A stretch of DNA of 64,000 nucleotides from Meconema thalassinum (taxonomy: Eukaryota > Arthropoda > Insecta > Orthoptera > Tettigoniidae): assembly GCA_946902985.2 (NCBI GenBank), contig OX336388.2, positions 366,035,387 through 366,099,386 on the forward strand, in the 5' to 3' direction. Position numbers and translations under genes: made by a program. A model generated the notes under the pieces. The model saw only the letters and a list, made by a program, of their open reading frames with translations. It had not been told where the DNA came from and ran no database searches. Below, one piece after another: positions 54,522 through 64,000 of the stretch. Each line of letters opens with the position of its first letter. The first letter of the stretch is position 1.

Positions 54522-55333
54522 ATATCATAATTTAACTTGAGTTATTATTTGCTTTACATGTACTTCGTTTATAAGAAATACATTTGACATAAATAGACTA
54601 TATTGCTGACCCTCAATTGGGGTGTTTTAAGTATTTATTTGTAGTGTTCAAAGTTTAAATTCGCTCTCCTGAAAAATGTACAGAATGTGACTTACCCCGC
54701 TTTCCCGTGGAGTCTTCAATTAAATTAGTTATCTGGACGACAATTAGCACGACGTAGTCACTGTTCAGTGTGATCGTCTCCTTTACTATTCTGCCCACAC
54801 TCCCCCATCATAATCTACCTATTTCTTTTTCACCGGACAGCAGATTGACTCACTCACAGCTGAGTCAATGGACCGTTGAACTGGAGTTGACTGGGGTTGT
54901 TCATGTTCGCCAGCATTCCTCCACAAGTAACTACAAATTTTAACCTCCCACGCAAGGACAGTGCTTTTTACCAATAGGAAAGCAGTTGACCAGTTATGTA
55001 ATCAATTAACATTTTAAAATCAAGCTACTTTTCTAGTTAATTTTCATGTCCTTTTCAGGGTTTAACCAAGGTGCACCAAATCAGGCTCATCAGTGGGCTC
55101 TTGGTACACTCTGCCCGGACCACTATGGGGGTAGTGGCTGATTTGGTGTATCTAGACGAAATTTTATTTACTTGGTTGTTAAAACCAATATGCCAATTCG
55201 TACTTTATTTTATATTCATATTTGCCGTGCAGGGCTGTTGAATTTGAAAGTTATAACCAGGAAAATCTTTCTATATTCGTGTCAGAACTATCAACTTTAC
55301 TTAAAAATATGTAAAAATTAGTATGAATATTGA
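54522..55333. other. No gene recognised; one short inverted repeat
   Basis: CACCAAATCAG near 55,074 and CTGATTTGGTG near 55,137 are complementary and could form a hairpin with a loop of about 52 bp. The rest is AT-rich without recognised features. Confidence 0.4.
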
Positions 55334-55935
55334 AGAAGACTTACAACAAGAAGTGCTTATCTCGTAACCTGAAATTGAAACATTATAAGTCAGGCATAAG
55401 GTCAGAAGTCTTACATGCCATGGAGTGTCTTTCTTTAAACCGAAGGAGTCTGATGTAGATGATGGAAATTAGAGAGAGGAGAATTCTCAGGAATATACTC
55501 GGTCCTGTAAAGGTAGATGAAGGATTTCGTAGGCGACATAACTCCGAGCTCTACGAACATATAGAGAAACTTTATAATTGTGCGAGAAAAAAGAGAATAG
55601 CCTTTTATGGCCATATCGCGAGATTACCTTCCACAAAATTGACCAATCGTTTGCTCAATTTCTAGCACAATAAGAAGGTTCATACCACGTGGTTGACGGA
55701 ATCTGGGAGGGATATTAACCAACTGGTCTGCATGAGAGACAGGCTGTGAGGCGTGCCTTGAAGGAAGTCAATGTTTTCAGGAGAAACCTCGGAAGAAAGG
55801 TAGCCCCTGGACTACTGAAAGAAAGGAGTTACACCGGCAGAAAATGCGTCAATACTGGGCGAAGATCAAGACCCTCCAGTTGGTTAAACGTGGTCCTATG
55901 TAGGTCAATTCTAGATAAGAAGAGGAAGTAGAATA
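55334..55935 (+). pseudogene. LINE reverse transcriptase C-terminal fragment (RTE/Jockey-like)
   Basis: The translation reads KHYKSGIRSEVLHAMECLSL, then MEIRERRILRNILGPVK, RRRHNSELYEHIEKL and KKRIAFYGHIARLPS. Degraded remains of the tail follow to about 55,931. It is the longest of the four copies of this tail type in the window. Stops occur at 55,455 and 55,663, and the polymerase core is absent. Confidence 0.75.
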
Positions 55936-56325
55936 CAGGATATCTACGTTACTACCATACATATATACAGGTCTATTATACAGTACGAACAAGACACATA
56001 TTGAACAACATATTTGAGAGCTAGATGATATTTGCCCCATATTGGGCGACGTCAATAGCACTGGAGGACGCTGCAATCAAATATTTCATAGTGCACATGA
56101 AAGGACATAAAGAAAGTAGGAAAATAAGTCACAAGAACTAGAATACTGGGGTATTCCAAAGTATCTCCAGTTCCAATCAAACATCTGATAGAAATCAAAA
56201 TTGTAACAAACTAATATAAGTCCTAAAATATAAAATTAAACCTTGTGAATATAATTGCCACTAAAATAATTTTAACAAAATAATAGTTAATACATTCTAG
56301 GGTTAAAAGCTTAAAAAAACATTTT
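55936..56325. other. No gene recognised
   Basis: AT-rich sequence without domains; it ends at a CATCTTC-type microsatellite next to the RTE-like LINE. Confidence 0.4.
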
Positions 56326-56342
56326 CATCATCTTCATCATCT

Positions 56343-58610
56343 TCATTATGGTCGAGCAGAGGTTTCGAAACCAGATTTTGGATTGTAAAACATATCCTGG
56401 TGCTGACATAAACTCTGACCACAATCTGGTTGTAATGAAATGCAGATTAAAGTTGAAGAAACTGAAGAAAAGTCAAAAGCCAAAAAGGTGGTCAATAGAC
56501 AGACTGAATATAAAGGATGTAAACGAAAGATTGATGAAGAGTATAAAAGAAGGAATAATGAAAAACCCCAATCAAACTTCAATTGCAGACGAATGGGCAC
56601 TTTTGAAGAATGAAATAACAAAATCCGCGGAAGAAAACATTGGTAGGAAAGAAAGAATAGGTAGAAAACCTTGGATCACTCAGGATATACTAGAATTGAT
56701 GGATGAAAGGCGAAAACACAAGAATGTATGAGATGAAAAGGGGAAAGCAGAATACAGACGTCTGAGAAATGAGGTCAACAAGAAGTGCAAGGAAGAGAAA
56801 GAAGAATGGTTAAAAGAGAAATGTGCAGGTATAGAAAATTTTCTGAAATTAGGAAAAGTAGACACAGCTTATCGAAGGATTAAGAATACATTTGGGGAAA
56901 AGAAGACTAAGTGCTGTAATATTAAGGACACAAACGGAAAGCCTCGAACAGATAGGGAAGAAAAGATTGAGAGATGGAAAGCTTACATAGAGAGTTTGTA
57001 TAAGGGAAAGGAGATTGAGAATCATGTAATGGAAAGGAGGAGGAAATTGATGAGGATGCGAAAGGAGATTTAATATTGAGATCAGAATATGATAGAGCTT
57101 TGGAAGACATAAGCAGGAACAAAGCACCAGGCATAGATGATATACCGATTGAGTTGCTACGCTGCATAGGAGATGAAGATCTGATCAGGTTATTTCACTT
57201 GGTGTGTAGGATTTATGAGACAGGTGAGGTACCCCCTGATTTCAAGAAGAATGTAATCATCCCTATACCAAAGAAAGTGGGAGCTGACAGATGTGAAGAT
57301 TACCGTACAATCAGCTTGATTACTCATGCTTCAAAGATCCTGTCTAGAATAATTTACAAGAGGATTGAAAACCAGATAGAAAGGGAGTTGGGTGAAGACC
57401 AGTTTGGTTTCAGGAGAAATGTTGGAACAAGGGAAGCTGTACTAAGTCTTAGGCTGATTTTGGAAGGTAGAATAAGGAAAGATAAGAGAACGTTCATGGC
57501 ATTTGTAGACTTAGAAAAGACTTTTGATAACGTTGATTGCACTAAATTGTTTGACATTTTGAAATATATTGGAATAAAGTACAGGGATAGGAGGGTGATC
57601 TACAATCTATACAGAAACCAGACAGCAGTCATTCGAGCTGAAGGACATGAGAGAGAAGCTGATATTCAGAAAGGTATTAGGCAAGGCTGCAACTTATCAC
57701 CCATACTTTTCAATCTTTACATTGAACAAGCAATGAAGGAAATTAGAGAAAAATTTAAAGTGGGAGTGAAGATTCAAGGAGAAATAATTTCAACTCTGCG
57801 ATTTGCTGATGACATCGTCATCTTGGCCGACAAGCCTGAGGATTTGAATGAGTTTTTGAATGGTATGGACTCCGTCTTACGGAAAGAATACATGATGAAA
57901 ATTAATAATTGTAAAACAAAAATACTAGAATGCAGCCGAAATAAATCAGAAACCTCTATGGACATCAAATTGGCAGGTGAAAAGCTGAAGGAAGTAGGAG
58001 ACTTCTGTTACTTAGGAAGCAAAATAACCAGTGATGGACGGAGCAAAGACGATATAAAAAGTAGGTTGGCTCAGGCAAGGAAAGCATTTATACAAAAAAG
58101 GAATCTGTTGACATCGAATATAGATTTAGGTATTAGGAAGTCATTTATGAAAGCCTTTGCCTGGAGCGTGGCGCTCTATGGAAGTGAAACTTGGACTATT
58201 GGTGCAGCATAAAAGAGGAGAATTGAAGCATTTGAAATGTGGAGTTACAGGACAATGATGAAGATCAGATGGGTAGATAGGGTTACAAACGAAGAGGTAT
58301 TAAGACGAGTGGGAGAGGAGAGATGTTTCTGGCGACTGCTAATGAAGAGAAGAGATAGGTTAGTAGGACACATACTAAGACACCCAGGAATAGCAAGCTT
58401 AGTTATGGAAGGAAGGGTCGAGGACAAGAACTGTAGGGGCAGACCAAGGTTAGAATATGTTAAACAGATTGCCTCGGATGTAGGGTGTGGTAGCTATGTA
58501 GAGATGAAACGATTAGCTCAGGACAGGGAGGCATGGAAAGCTGCATCAAACCAGTCAAAAGACTGAAGACTGAAATGAACGAACATCATCTTCGTCATCT
58601 TCACCATAAA
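56343..58610 (+). mobile_element. 5'-truncated RTE-like LINE
   Basis: The element begins inside the endonuclease and runs to a 3' end GACTGAAGACTGAAATG, followed by CATCATCTTCGTCATCTTC. A similar CATCATCTTC repeat lies immediately before it at 56,327-56,347. It therefore either inserted in this microsatellite or carries it as its tail and duplication. Short repeat tails are typical of RTE-type LINEs. Confidence 0.75.
56348..58566 (+). pseudogene. RTE-like endonuclease-reverse transcriptase, 5'-truncated
   Basis: The first piece has the end of an apurinic-type endonuclease (NSDHNLVVMKCRLKLKK, with the SDH catalytic His). A stop lies at 56,729. After a frameshift near 57,035 the reverse transcriptase is open for 378 codons (57,076-58,212). 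It has NKAPGIDDIPIELL, YRTISLITHASKILSRII, AFVDLEKTFDNVD (catalytic Asp), GIRQGCNLSPILFNLY and FADD near 57,800. CYLGSKITSDG and YGSETWTI follow. After one TAA the tail continues in frame to 58,566. RTE affinity rests on the SHASK-like and GSKI blocks from memory. The copy is dead but fairly young. Confidence 0.85.
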
Positions 58611-58611
58611 G

Positions 58612-59610
58612 CCAAACCTAATCCATCAGGACACAGTTTTGTGCTTTCCACCTCAGAAACAGGGAAGCAGCAAGGATACTCAATATTAGCTGTAGAGGAG
58701 CTCACCTGGAACATTGTTTTACCATAAAATACCTAGGGGTAACTTTGGATCGCACCATATGTTACAAAACCATTGTATGAACGTTAAACAAAAAGTCTCT
58801 ATACGAAATAACATACTTCGTAAGTTGATAGGGGCCGACGGGGCGCCCATGCTGAAACACTACGTACGTCTGCATTTGCTCAGTGATATTCAGCTGCTGA
58901 GTATGCTATCCCTGTATGGTTCCATTCAGCTCATGTAAAACAGGTTGATGTTGCCCTCAACGAGTCCTGTAGAATAATACTGGTTGCCAGAAACTTACAC
59001 CTGTCCACAAACTACATTCATTGGCAGGAATAGCCCCTCCTGAGGTACGCCGTGAGGTCATAGCACAAACTTAAAGAAAAAAATTCGTAGAGGACCATGC
59101 TCACCCTCTCTTTGGTCACCAGCCTCCAAGAAGGAAATCAAGGATTTTTTTTTCTCTAAACAACATCGATGCCTATAAGAAAACCCGAGGTAGCCAGAAT
59201 ACAGCTATGGCAATCCAACATACCACCAGACTGGATGAAGGCCAAGGAAAGGCTTCCATCAGGCCACAACAGCAACAGGGAAACTGGGCGGTCACTCAAC
59301 AGATTTCGAAGTGGTATTGGGAGACGAAAAGTTAATCTCCACAAATGGGGATACCTACAGTAATCGGAACTCTGTGAGTGTGGGGAGAGCCAGACCATAG
59401 TACATCTGTGTTCCTGTGAACTGTGCCCGTGCTCTTGCACAACTCAGGAGTTAATGGAAGGTCATGAAAGGGGTGTGACAGTGGCCCGTTTCTGGACGAA
59501 GGAAATCTAATTCCAGACATTGTTGTATATATTAATGTATTATTCCTTTGTAATATTGTGTATCATCCCTCTTGTGTATGTTGTAGTGCTTCTGGCTCGA
59601 ATAAATGTAT
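58612..59610 (+). pseudogene. LINE reverse transcriptase C-terminal region (CR1/Jockey-like), degraded
   Basis: Pieces in changing frames read KYLGVTLDRTICYK, NVKQKVSIRNNILRKLIGAD, YSAAEYAIPVW and HVKQVDVALNESCRIIL. Later come LAGIAPPEVR-like remains and LWQSNIPPDWMKAKERLPSG, then RKVNLHKWGY with a Cys-rich ECG end. This is the region downstream of the polymerase core in CR1/Jockey-type LINEs. A 3' UTR runs to AATAAATGTATCATC at about 59,610. Many stops and frameshifts indicate age. Confidence 0.75.
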
Positions 59611-59708
59611 CATCATTTATTGCATTTAACAGACCATTAAGTCCCAGGGCAGAAAACAAGAGAATATAAAGTTAAATAAAAATAAACACAGGTACTAATT
59701 ACAACAAA

Positions 59709-59999
59709 CACCGACAGTAGTGGCTACGCTGGTTAAAGCGCAGCGTTAGGTCATGGGGCCAAGCTCTCTGCTGACTCGGTAGACGCGTGGGTTCGAGCCC
59801 CACCGTCGGCCTTCCTTGAAATGGTTTTCTGTGGTTTCCCATTCTCAACACCAGGCAAATGCTGGGATGGTTCCTTCTGACAGGCCACGGCCGCTTCCTT
59901 CCACATCCTTGCCCAAATGCACTCATATTCATCCATTCTTCCATCTCTCATCCCGATGCGCAGTTTGCCCACGGGTGTCACACGACAAAAAAAAAAAAA
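59709..59999 (+). repeat. tRNA-derived SINE, family S2, copy 4
   Basis: The head has TAGTGGCTACGCTGGTTAAAG (A-box region), GTGGGTTCGAGCCCC (B box) and pairing ends CCGACAG/CTGTCGG-like. The body TTTTCTGTGGTTTCCC, CCAGGCAAATGCTGG follows, and the tail is poly(A) at 59,987-59,999. It is very similar to the 39.7-kb copy. Confidence 0.88.
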
Positions 60000-60002
60000 C
60001 AA

Positions 60003-60475
60003 CTAGAGGGAGTATTGTTCACATATGCTCTTCCACCTTCCCCGGTCCTCTGCATCTTCCACTGTTGCCACCTTTCCTAGACCCTTTATCGTCAGATCTT
60101 TCCATCTTTTTCTAGGACTGCCTCTCAGGCATCTCCCAGTTGGTGTTGAGTTGAAAACACTATTAGATCAAGAGTCCTCCGTTTTAATTTCATGACCCAA
60201 CCACTGAAACCTCCTCCTCTCTAGAGTTTGGTTGATGTTCGTCTTCGCCAAGCGTCGATACAGGTCATTCTGAGGACTCCTTTCCCACCTTTCGGTTTCT
60301 AATTCGACCATATATTTTCCGTGAGACCTTCATTTCAAAAGCTCAGATACGTTCTTCAAGCATATGTCTCACAGTCATATAGAATCACAGGTCTCACCAA
60401 GGTTATGTAGAGATGTACTTTCCTGCTAAATCAATCGCGAGTTGAAAAGATTGGTCAAGCTGTAGAAAAAAAACG
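60003..60475 (-). pseudogene. RTE/Jockey-like LINE C-terminal fragment
   Basis: Minus-strand pieces read TLVRPVILYDCETYA, NDLYRRLAKTNINQTLERRR, FQWLGHEIKTEDS and PRKRWKDLTIKGLGK. They end with EDRGRWKSICEQYS. These are C-terminal blocks of insect LINE polymerases; frames change several times. Confidence 0.75.
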
Positions 60476-60704
60476 ATTCGCGTTAGTTATCCAAAAAAAT
60501 CCACTTAAGAGTAAAAATAACTACTGTATATCTTGCCAAAAATAAATATAAAATCTGCAAGACTTTTCCTGCCTTTCAATGAAGAAAGATATCTTCATTT
60601 CTATAAGGTTTTCACGTTCTTAACGTTAATCTGTTTTATTGTTTAGGAATTTCTTTAATTAGTTCTTTTATAAGTTTAAAACTAGATTGGCATTTAGGCA
60701 TAAT

Positions 60705-61074
60705 AATAATATTGTATGGCCTCGGGTGCCAGCCGCAAGCTCTGTTATTTTTCGCCCAGAGGGCAGCTTGCTTGACATTTTTTGTCGTTCTTTGGAGCGC
60801 TATGAAAGTCACGGAGGTGAGATATCTAAGTTCATTGACGCTATAATGCTTTCTAGTAGATAAATTGGGAACTTTTTGTTGGCGGAAAATCCCGAGATTA
60901 ATTTTGCCATTATGAACACGGCCTGCTGAATTCAAATAGTTTCTTTAACATACCAACAACATTTGACATGCGTGCTGTGATTTTTGTTGCCTCTCAAAAC
61001 TCACGTACCACGGCCAGGAGTGAACCTGCAAGCTTGGGGTTGATAGTCCGACACGATAACCACTCACTCACAGT
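60705..61074 (-). repeat. tRNA-derived SINE, family S5, copy 3, with 8-bp target duplication
   Basis: The head on the minus strand is GTGAGTGGTTATCGTGTCGG, with B box GCAGGTTCACTCC. The body ends in GGCCATACAAT and a (TATT)n tail. GGCATAAT occurs at 60,697-60,704 and 61,075-61,082. Confidence 0.82.
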
Positions 61075-61138
61075 GGCATAATTAGGTATTATTAATTTTG
61101 TTTTTTTAATATTATTAATTTAGTAACTTATTAATATT

Positions 61139-61214
61139 AGATTTATTTATTTATTTACTTATTTATTTACTTCTTATTATTTATTTATTTATTTATATAT
61201 TTATTTATTTATTT
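61139..61214. repeat. (TTTA)n microsatellite
   Basis: Imperfect TTTA repeats with a few TTAC and TATA variants. Confidence 0.85.
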
Positions 61215-61930
61215 TATCGAATAGCATAATTGCAGAGCACGACAAATCAATACTTCAATTCTTGATAATTGTCTTCTTTCTCTCCCCACATTTGTTTCAG
61301 CCTCTCTGAACTCATCTTCCTGAGTTGTTTGATGTTACGTGGCCGCCTTCTTTTACTTTCTTCTTCATCCCCGTATATCACTTTTGAAGTTTGCCTTGAA
61401 ATGAATCGCTATTGTGTGTATCCTTAATGTCAATGTAGGCTTCCTTTAGTACATTAATTATCTGTGTAAACAACGCTGGTTGTACTTTAAGCATTAACAT
61501 TTTATTAGAAATTTGTTTTGTCAGCCTTCATTATTCTTTCTATTGAATTACCCAAGAACCGACAATCTTCTTTATCTTTTAATTTTAAGATTTACATTCA
61601 TATATTTTTTTACTGATGATGGATCGAACGTGGTTTGAAGCATGTTCACGAATTTTTAACTACGTTCTTTGCAAGTATACATGTACTGATAGGTGTATGA
61701 TGTGAATTTATAAGATTGAATATAAGTGTTTCAAAATATTACTTGGTTCATTAAGATTTGCTACTGCTATGGTGTGTGTGATTTTACTAGAAATTAAAGA
61801 TTCTAAACATATTTTTGCAACAAGTAGGTGCTTTCCTTTCATGGGGATCCTGAAGGCGGTATTAGTCCTTACAGTAAGTGATTGTATCGTAATTCTTACC
61901 GATATTTCTCTTCTTTCTTTTTAACTTCCA
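61215..61930. other. No gene recognised; possible minus-strand coding relic
   Basis: On the minus strand at about 61,250-61,390 a frame reads SKRRRPRNIKQLRKMSSERL, which looks protein-like (perhaps a LINE tail), but I cannot assign it. The rest is AT-rich. Confidence 0.35.
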
Positions 61931-61949
61931 CCACTTCTAAATGCCAATC

Positions 61950-62292
61950 TTTGAGCTTATGTTGGTGGTCTCATGATTGGAAGATTTTTGCTCCACAAGA
62001 GTGCCGAGATATGCCATCTGTCACAGCTAAAGTACCTGGTTTTGATCTTCCTCGTCAAGTATGGTCGAAATTAAACCGGATCAGGACCAATTCTCGTGTT
62101 TGAGCGGACTCTTTGTTTAAGTGGAACAGGTTACCCTCTCCAAAGTGTGACTGTGGAGCCGATAGACAAACGGTGAAGCACATCATTCAGGACTGTCCTC
62201 TAAGAGCCTAAGGTGGTAATATAATGGACTTTACTGCAGTGACTCCTGCACCAGTGGACTATATTTTGAATTTGGATGTTCAATTATGAGAC
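61950..62292 (+). pseudogene. LINE reverse transcriptase C-terminal fragment with CCHC-like end
   Basis: It reads VPGFDLPRQVWSKLNRIRT, then, after a TGA, LPSPKCDCGADRQTVKHIIQ followed by DCPLRA. The C-X-C-X8-H-X4-C pattern is the terminal zinc motif of many Jockey/CR1-type LINEs. A further TAA follows. Element E11 begins right after it. Confidence 0.75.
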
Positions 62293-62304
62293 TATCTGAT
62301 CTCT

Positions 62305-62364
62305 TTTTTAGCCTATTTTCAATTTTGAAAAAATAGGCTTATGAGATCACCTTTTGTCCGTGTG

Positions 62365-62398
<34 letters not shown>

Positions 62399-64000
62399 AT
62401 TCGTGTGTGTGTCCCCCCCTAATAAAATCTAAACGGCAGGAGCGATTTCAATGAAACTCGGAAAGTTCATAGCACTATTCCCGGCGACCTCAACCGTGCC
62501 CATCAAATTTTGTTACGACTCACCAATGCAACATGGGGGCTGTGCGAAATATTTCACCAGCATTCAATATCTCCGAAACTCTTACCGATATTACCCTGAC
62601 ATTTTCTATGGTGATAGAGGGAACTACTATAAGTTCACTTATGTGACTTTTGAAAACCTGGTAACTACAAAACAAACATGGAGGCCAAGCGAATTTGCGA
62701 CTTTCAAATAGACGTTTCTCGTGATTTGACCAACCAAACGCAATGAAACTTGGTACAGTATATGTTTATATACATTGTAATGCACCGACATCTAACTTCG
62801 TTCAATTGTTTACATAATCACAAGATGGCGGATGTGCGAAATATTTCACCGGCATTCTATATCTCTGAAACTATTAGCGGTATCTCCCTAAAATTTTGTA
62901 CGGAGATAAAGGGCACTACTGGAAGTCCATCTATAAGACTTTCAAAAACCGATTAACTACAAAACGAACATGGCGGCCAAGCGAATTTGAAAATTTTAAA
63001 TAGACCTTTCTCGCGATTTAATGTTCCAAGCGCACTGAAACCTGGTACAGGAAATATTTATACACATTTTAATCCACTGGTATCTAATTTAGTTCAATTG
63101 TTTACATAACCTCAAGATGGCGGCAGTGCGAATTTTAAAATTAAGTTTTTATTTCTTGTGATGTAGTCATGCGATCGAAGTGAAAGTTTGAATATTGAAC
63201 CTACGCAATAATTTTCCTTTAATGGTACATGACTCGGCCTATACATTTAACAATCCAACATGGCGACCATCCGAAATATTTAGACGATACTGAATATCTA
63301 CGAATCTATTTTAGCAATCAAACTAAATTTTTTAATGTTCATAGGGACTATGAACTTAAGTTCACCTATAGGACTTTAAATAACCTGGTGATCACAAATC
63401 CAACATGGCGGTGACGCGAATTATAAATATTCACATGGACGTTTCTCGCAATTTAACCATCCGAGTGCAGTGAAACTTGGTACAGTAAATCCTTATACGA
63501 ATGTTAATCCACTGGCATCTAATTTATTTCAATTGTTTCCATAACCTCAAGATGGCAGCTGTGAAAAAATTTTAAATCTCCTTGTTAGCCTATTTTCAAT
63601 TTTGAAAAAATAGGCTTATGGGATCACCTTTTGTCCGTGTGTGTGTGCGTGCGTGTGTGTGTGTGTGAGAGAGATTCGTGTGTGTGTCCCCCCCTAATAA
63701 AATCTAAACGGCAGGAGCGATTTCAATGAAACTCGGAAAGTTCATAGCACTATTCCCGGCGACCTCAACCGTGCCCATCAAATTTTGTTACGACTCACCA
63801 ATCCAACATGGGGGCTGTGCGAAATATTTCACCAGCATTCAATATCTCCGAAACTCTTACCGATATTACACTGACATTTTCTATGGTGATAGAGGGAACT
63901 ACTATAAGTTCACTTATGTGGCTTTTGAAAACCTGGTAACTACAAAACCAACATGGAGGCCAAGCGAATTTGCGACTTTCAAATAGACGTTTCTCGTGAT
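62305..64000 (+). mobile_element. E11: family B element, interrupted by E12
   Basis: The left end TTTTTTAGCCTATTTTCAA with its folding partner TTGAAAAAATAGGCT, TGAGATC, GT repeats and CCCCCTAATAAAATC match E6. Units with TGTGCGAAATATTTCACC and CCAACATGGCGACC follow. At 63,585 the sequence CTCCTTGTT is cut by E12, where E6 continues ACTTCTTGTG. The rest of E11 should lie beyond the window. Confidence 0.7.
63585..64000 (+). mobile_element. E12: family B element nested in E11, runs off the window
   Basis: A second left end, TTAGCCTATTTTCAA, TGGGATC, GT repeats and CTAATAAAATC, starts between the two T of CTTGTT in E11. Its first 400 bp are nearly identical to E11, so the pair is either a recent nested insertion or a partial tandem duplication. 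Confidence 0.75.

Overview
This window looks like repeat-dense nuclear DNA from an arthropod, most likely a polyneopteran insect with a large genome (orthopteran, phasmid or cockroach type). The evidence is a very high density of insect-type mobile elements: R4/Dong-like and RTE-like LINEs, a Ty3/gypsy element, a Tc1 element, Helitron remains, hAT pieces and at least seven tRNA-derived SINE families. AT content is high and there are many microsatellites. I found no convincing single-copy host gene, no rRNA gene and no functional tRNA gene; the tRNA-like promoters all sit in SINE heads.

Layout. 1-5 kb: an almost complete R4/Dong-like LINE with an intact 1175-codon frame, set in a TAA microsatellite, followed by another LINE tail. 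6.5-14 kb, 21-28 kb, 32.9-34.8 kb, 43.4-43.8 kb and 62.3-64 kb: twelve copies (E1-E12) of three related non-autonomous families, called A, B and C here. All have a hairpin left end, a GT/GTCT microsatellite, repeat units of about 290 bp, and a right end with an inverted copy of the left motif plus a 6-bp-stem hairpin. They are nested in one another, usually at T-T steps. The architecture resembles Helentron-associated elements (HINE/DINE-1 type). A degraded autonomous Helitron (19.7-21.0 kb) and a Tc1 element with one stop codon (22.9-24.35 kb) lie in the same cluster.

14-20 kb and 28-31 kb: SINEs, several with clear target-site duplications and nested insertions. 31-43 kb: an unclassified repeat family (D), a decayed hAT with a recognisable transposase C-terminus, and two MITE-like elements. 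44.07-46.11 kb: a 2.04-kb near-perfect palindrome with about 1-kb arms at a TA target. 47-48.5 kb: SINE remains.

48.5-54.5 kb: a full-length but inactivated Ty3/gypsy element with two LTRs of about 320 bp. Its gag begins with a SAP-like domain. Its pol continues, in the integrase frame, into a TARG1/OARD1-like macrodomain (ADP-ribosyl hydrolase fold) that keeps both expected catalytic residues. This is the most unusual feature I found. 55-62 kb: four LINE fragments, one of them a long 5'-truncated RTE-like copy, and more SINEs.

Nothing here works as an operon or pathway. The window records successive transposition, with nesting that gives relative ages (for example Tc1 in E6 in E5 in Helitron). 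Boundaries were set by eye and are usually good to a few bases where a duplication or TIR is stated, and to tens of bases otherwise.
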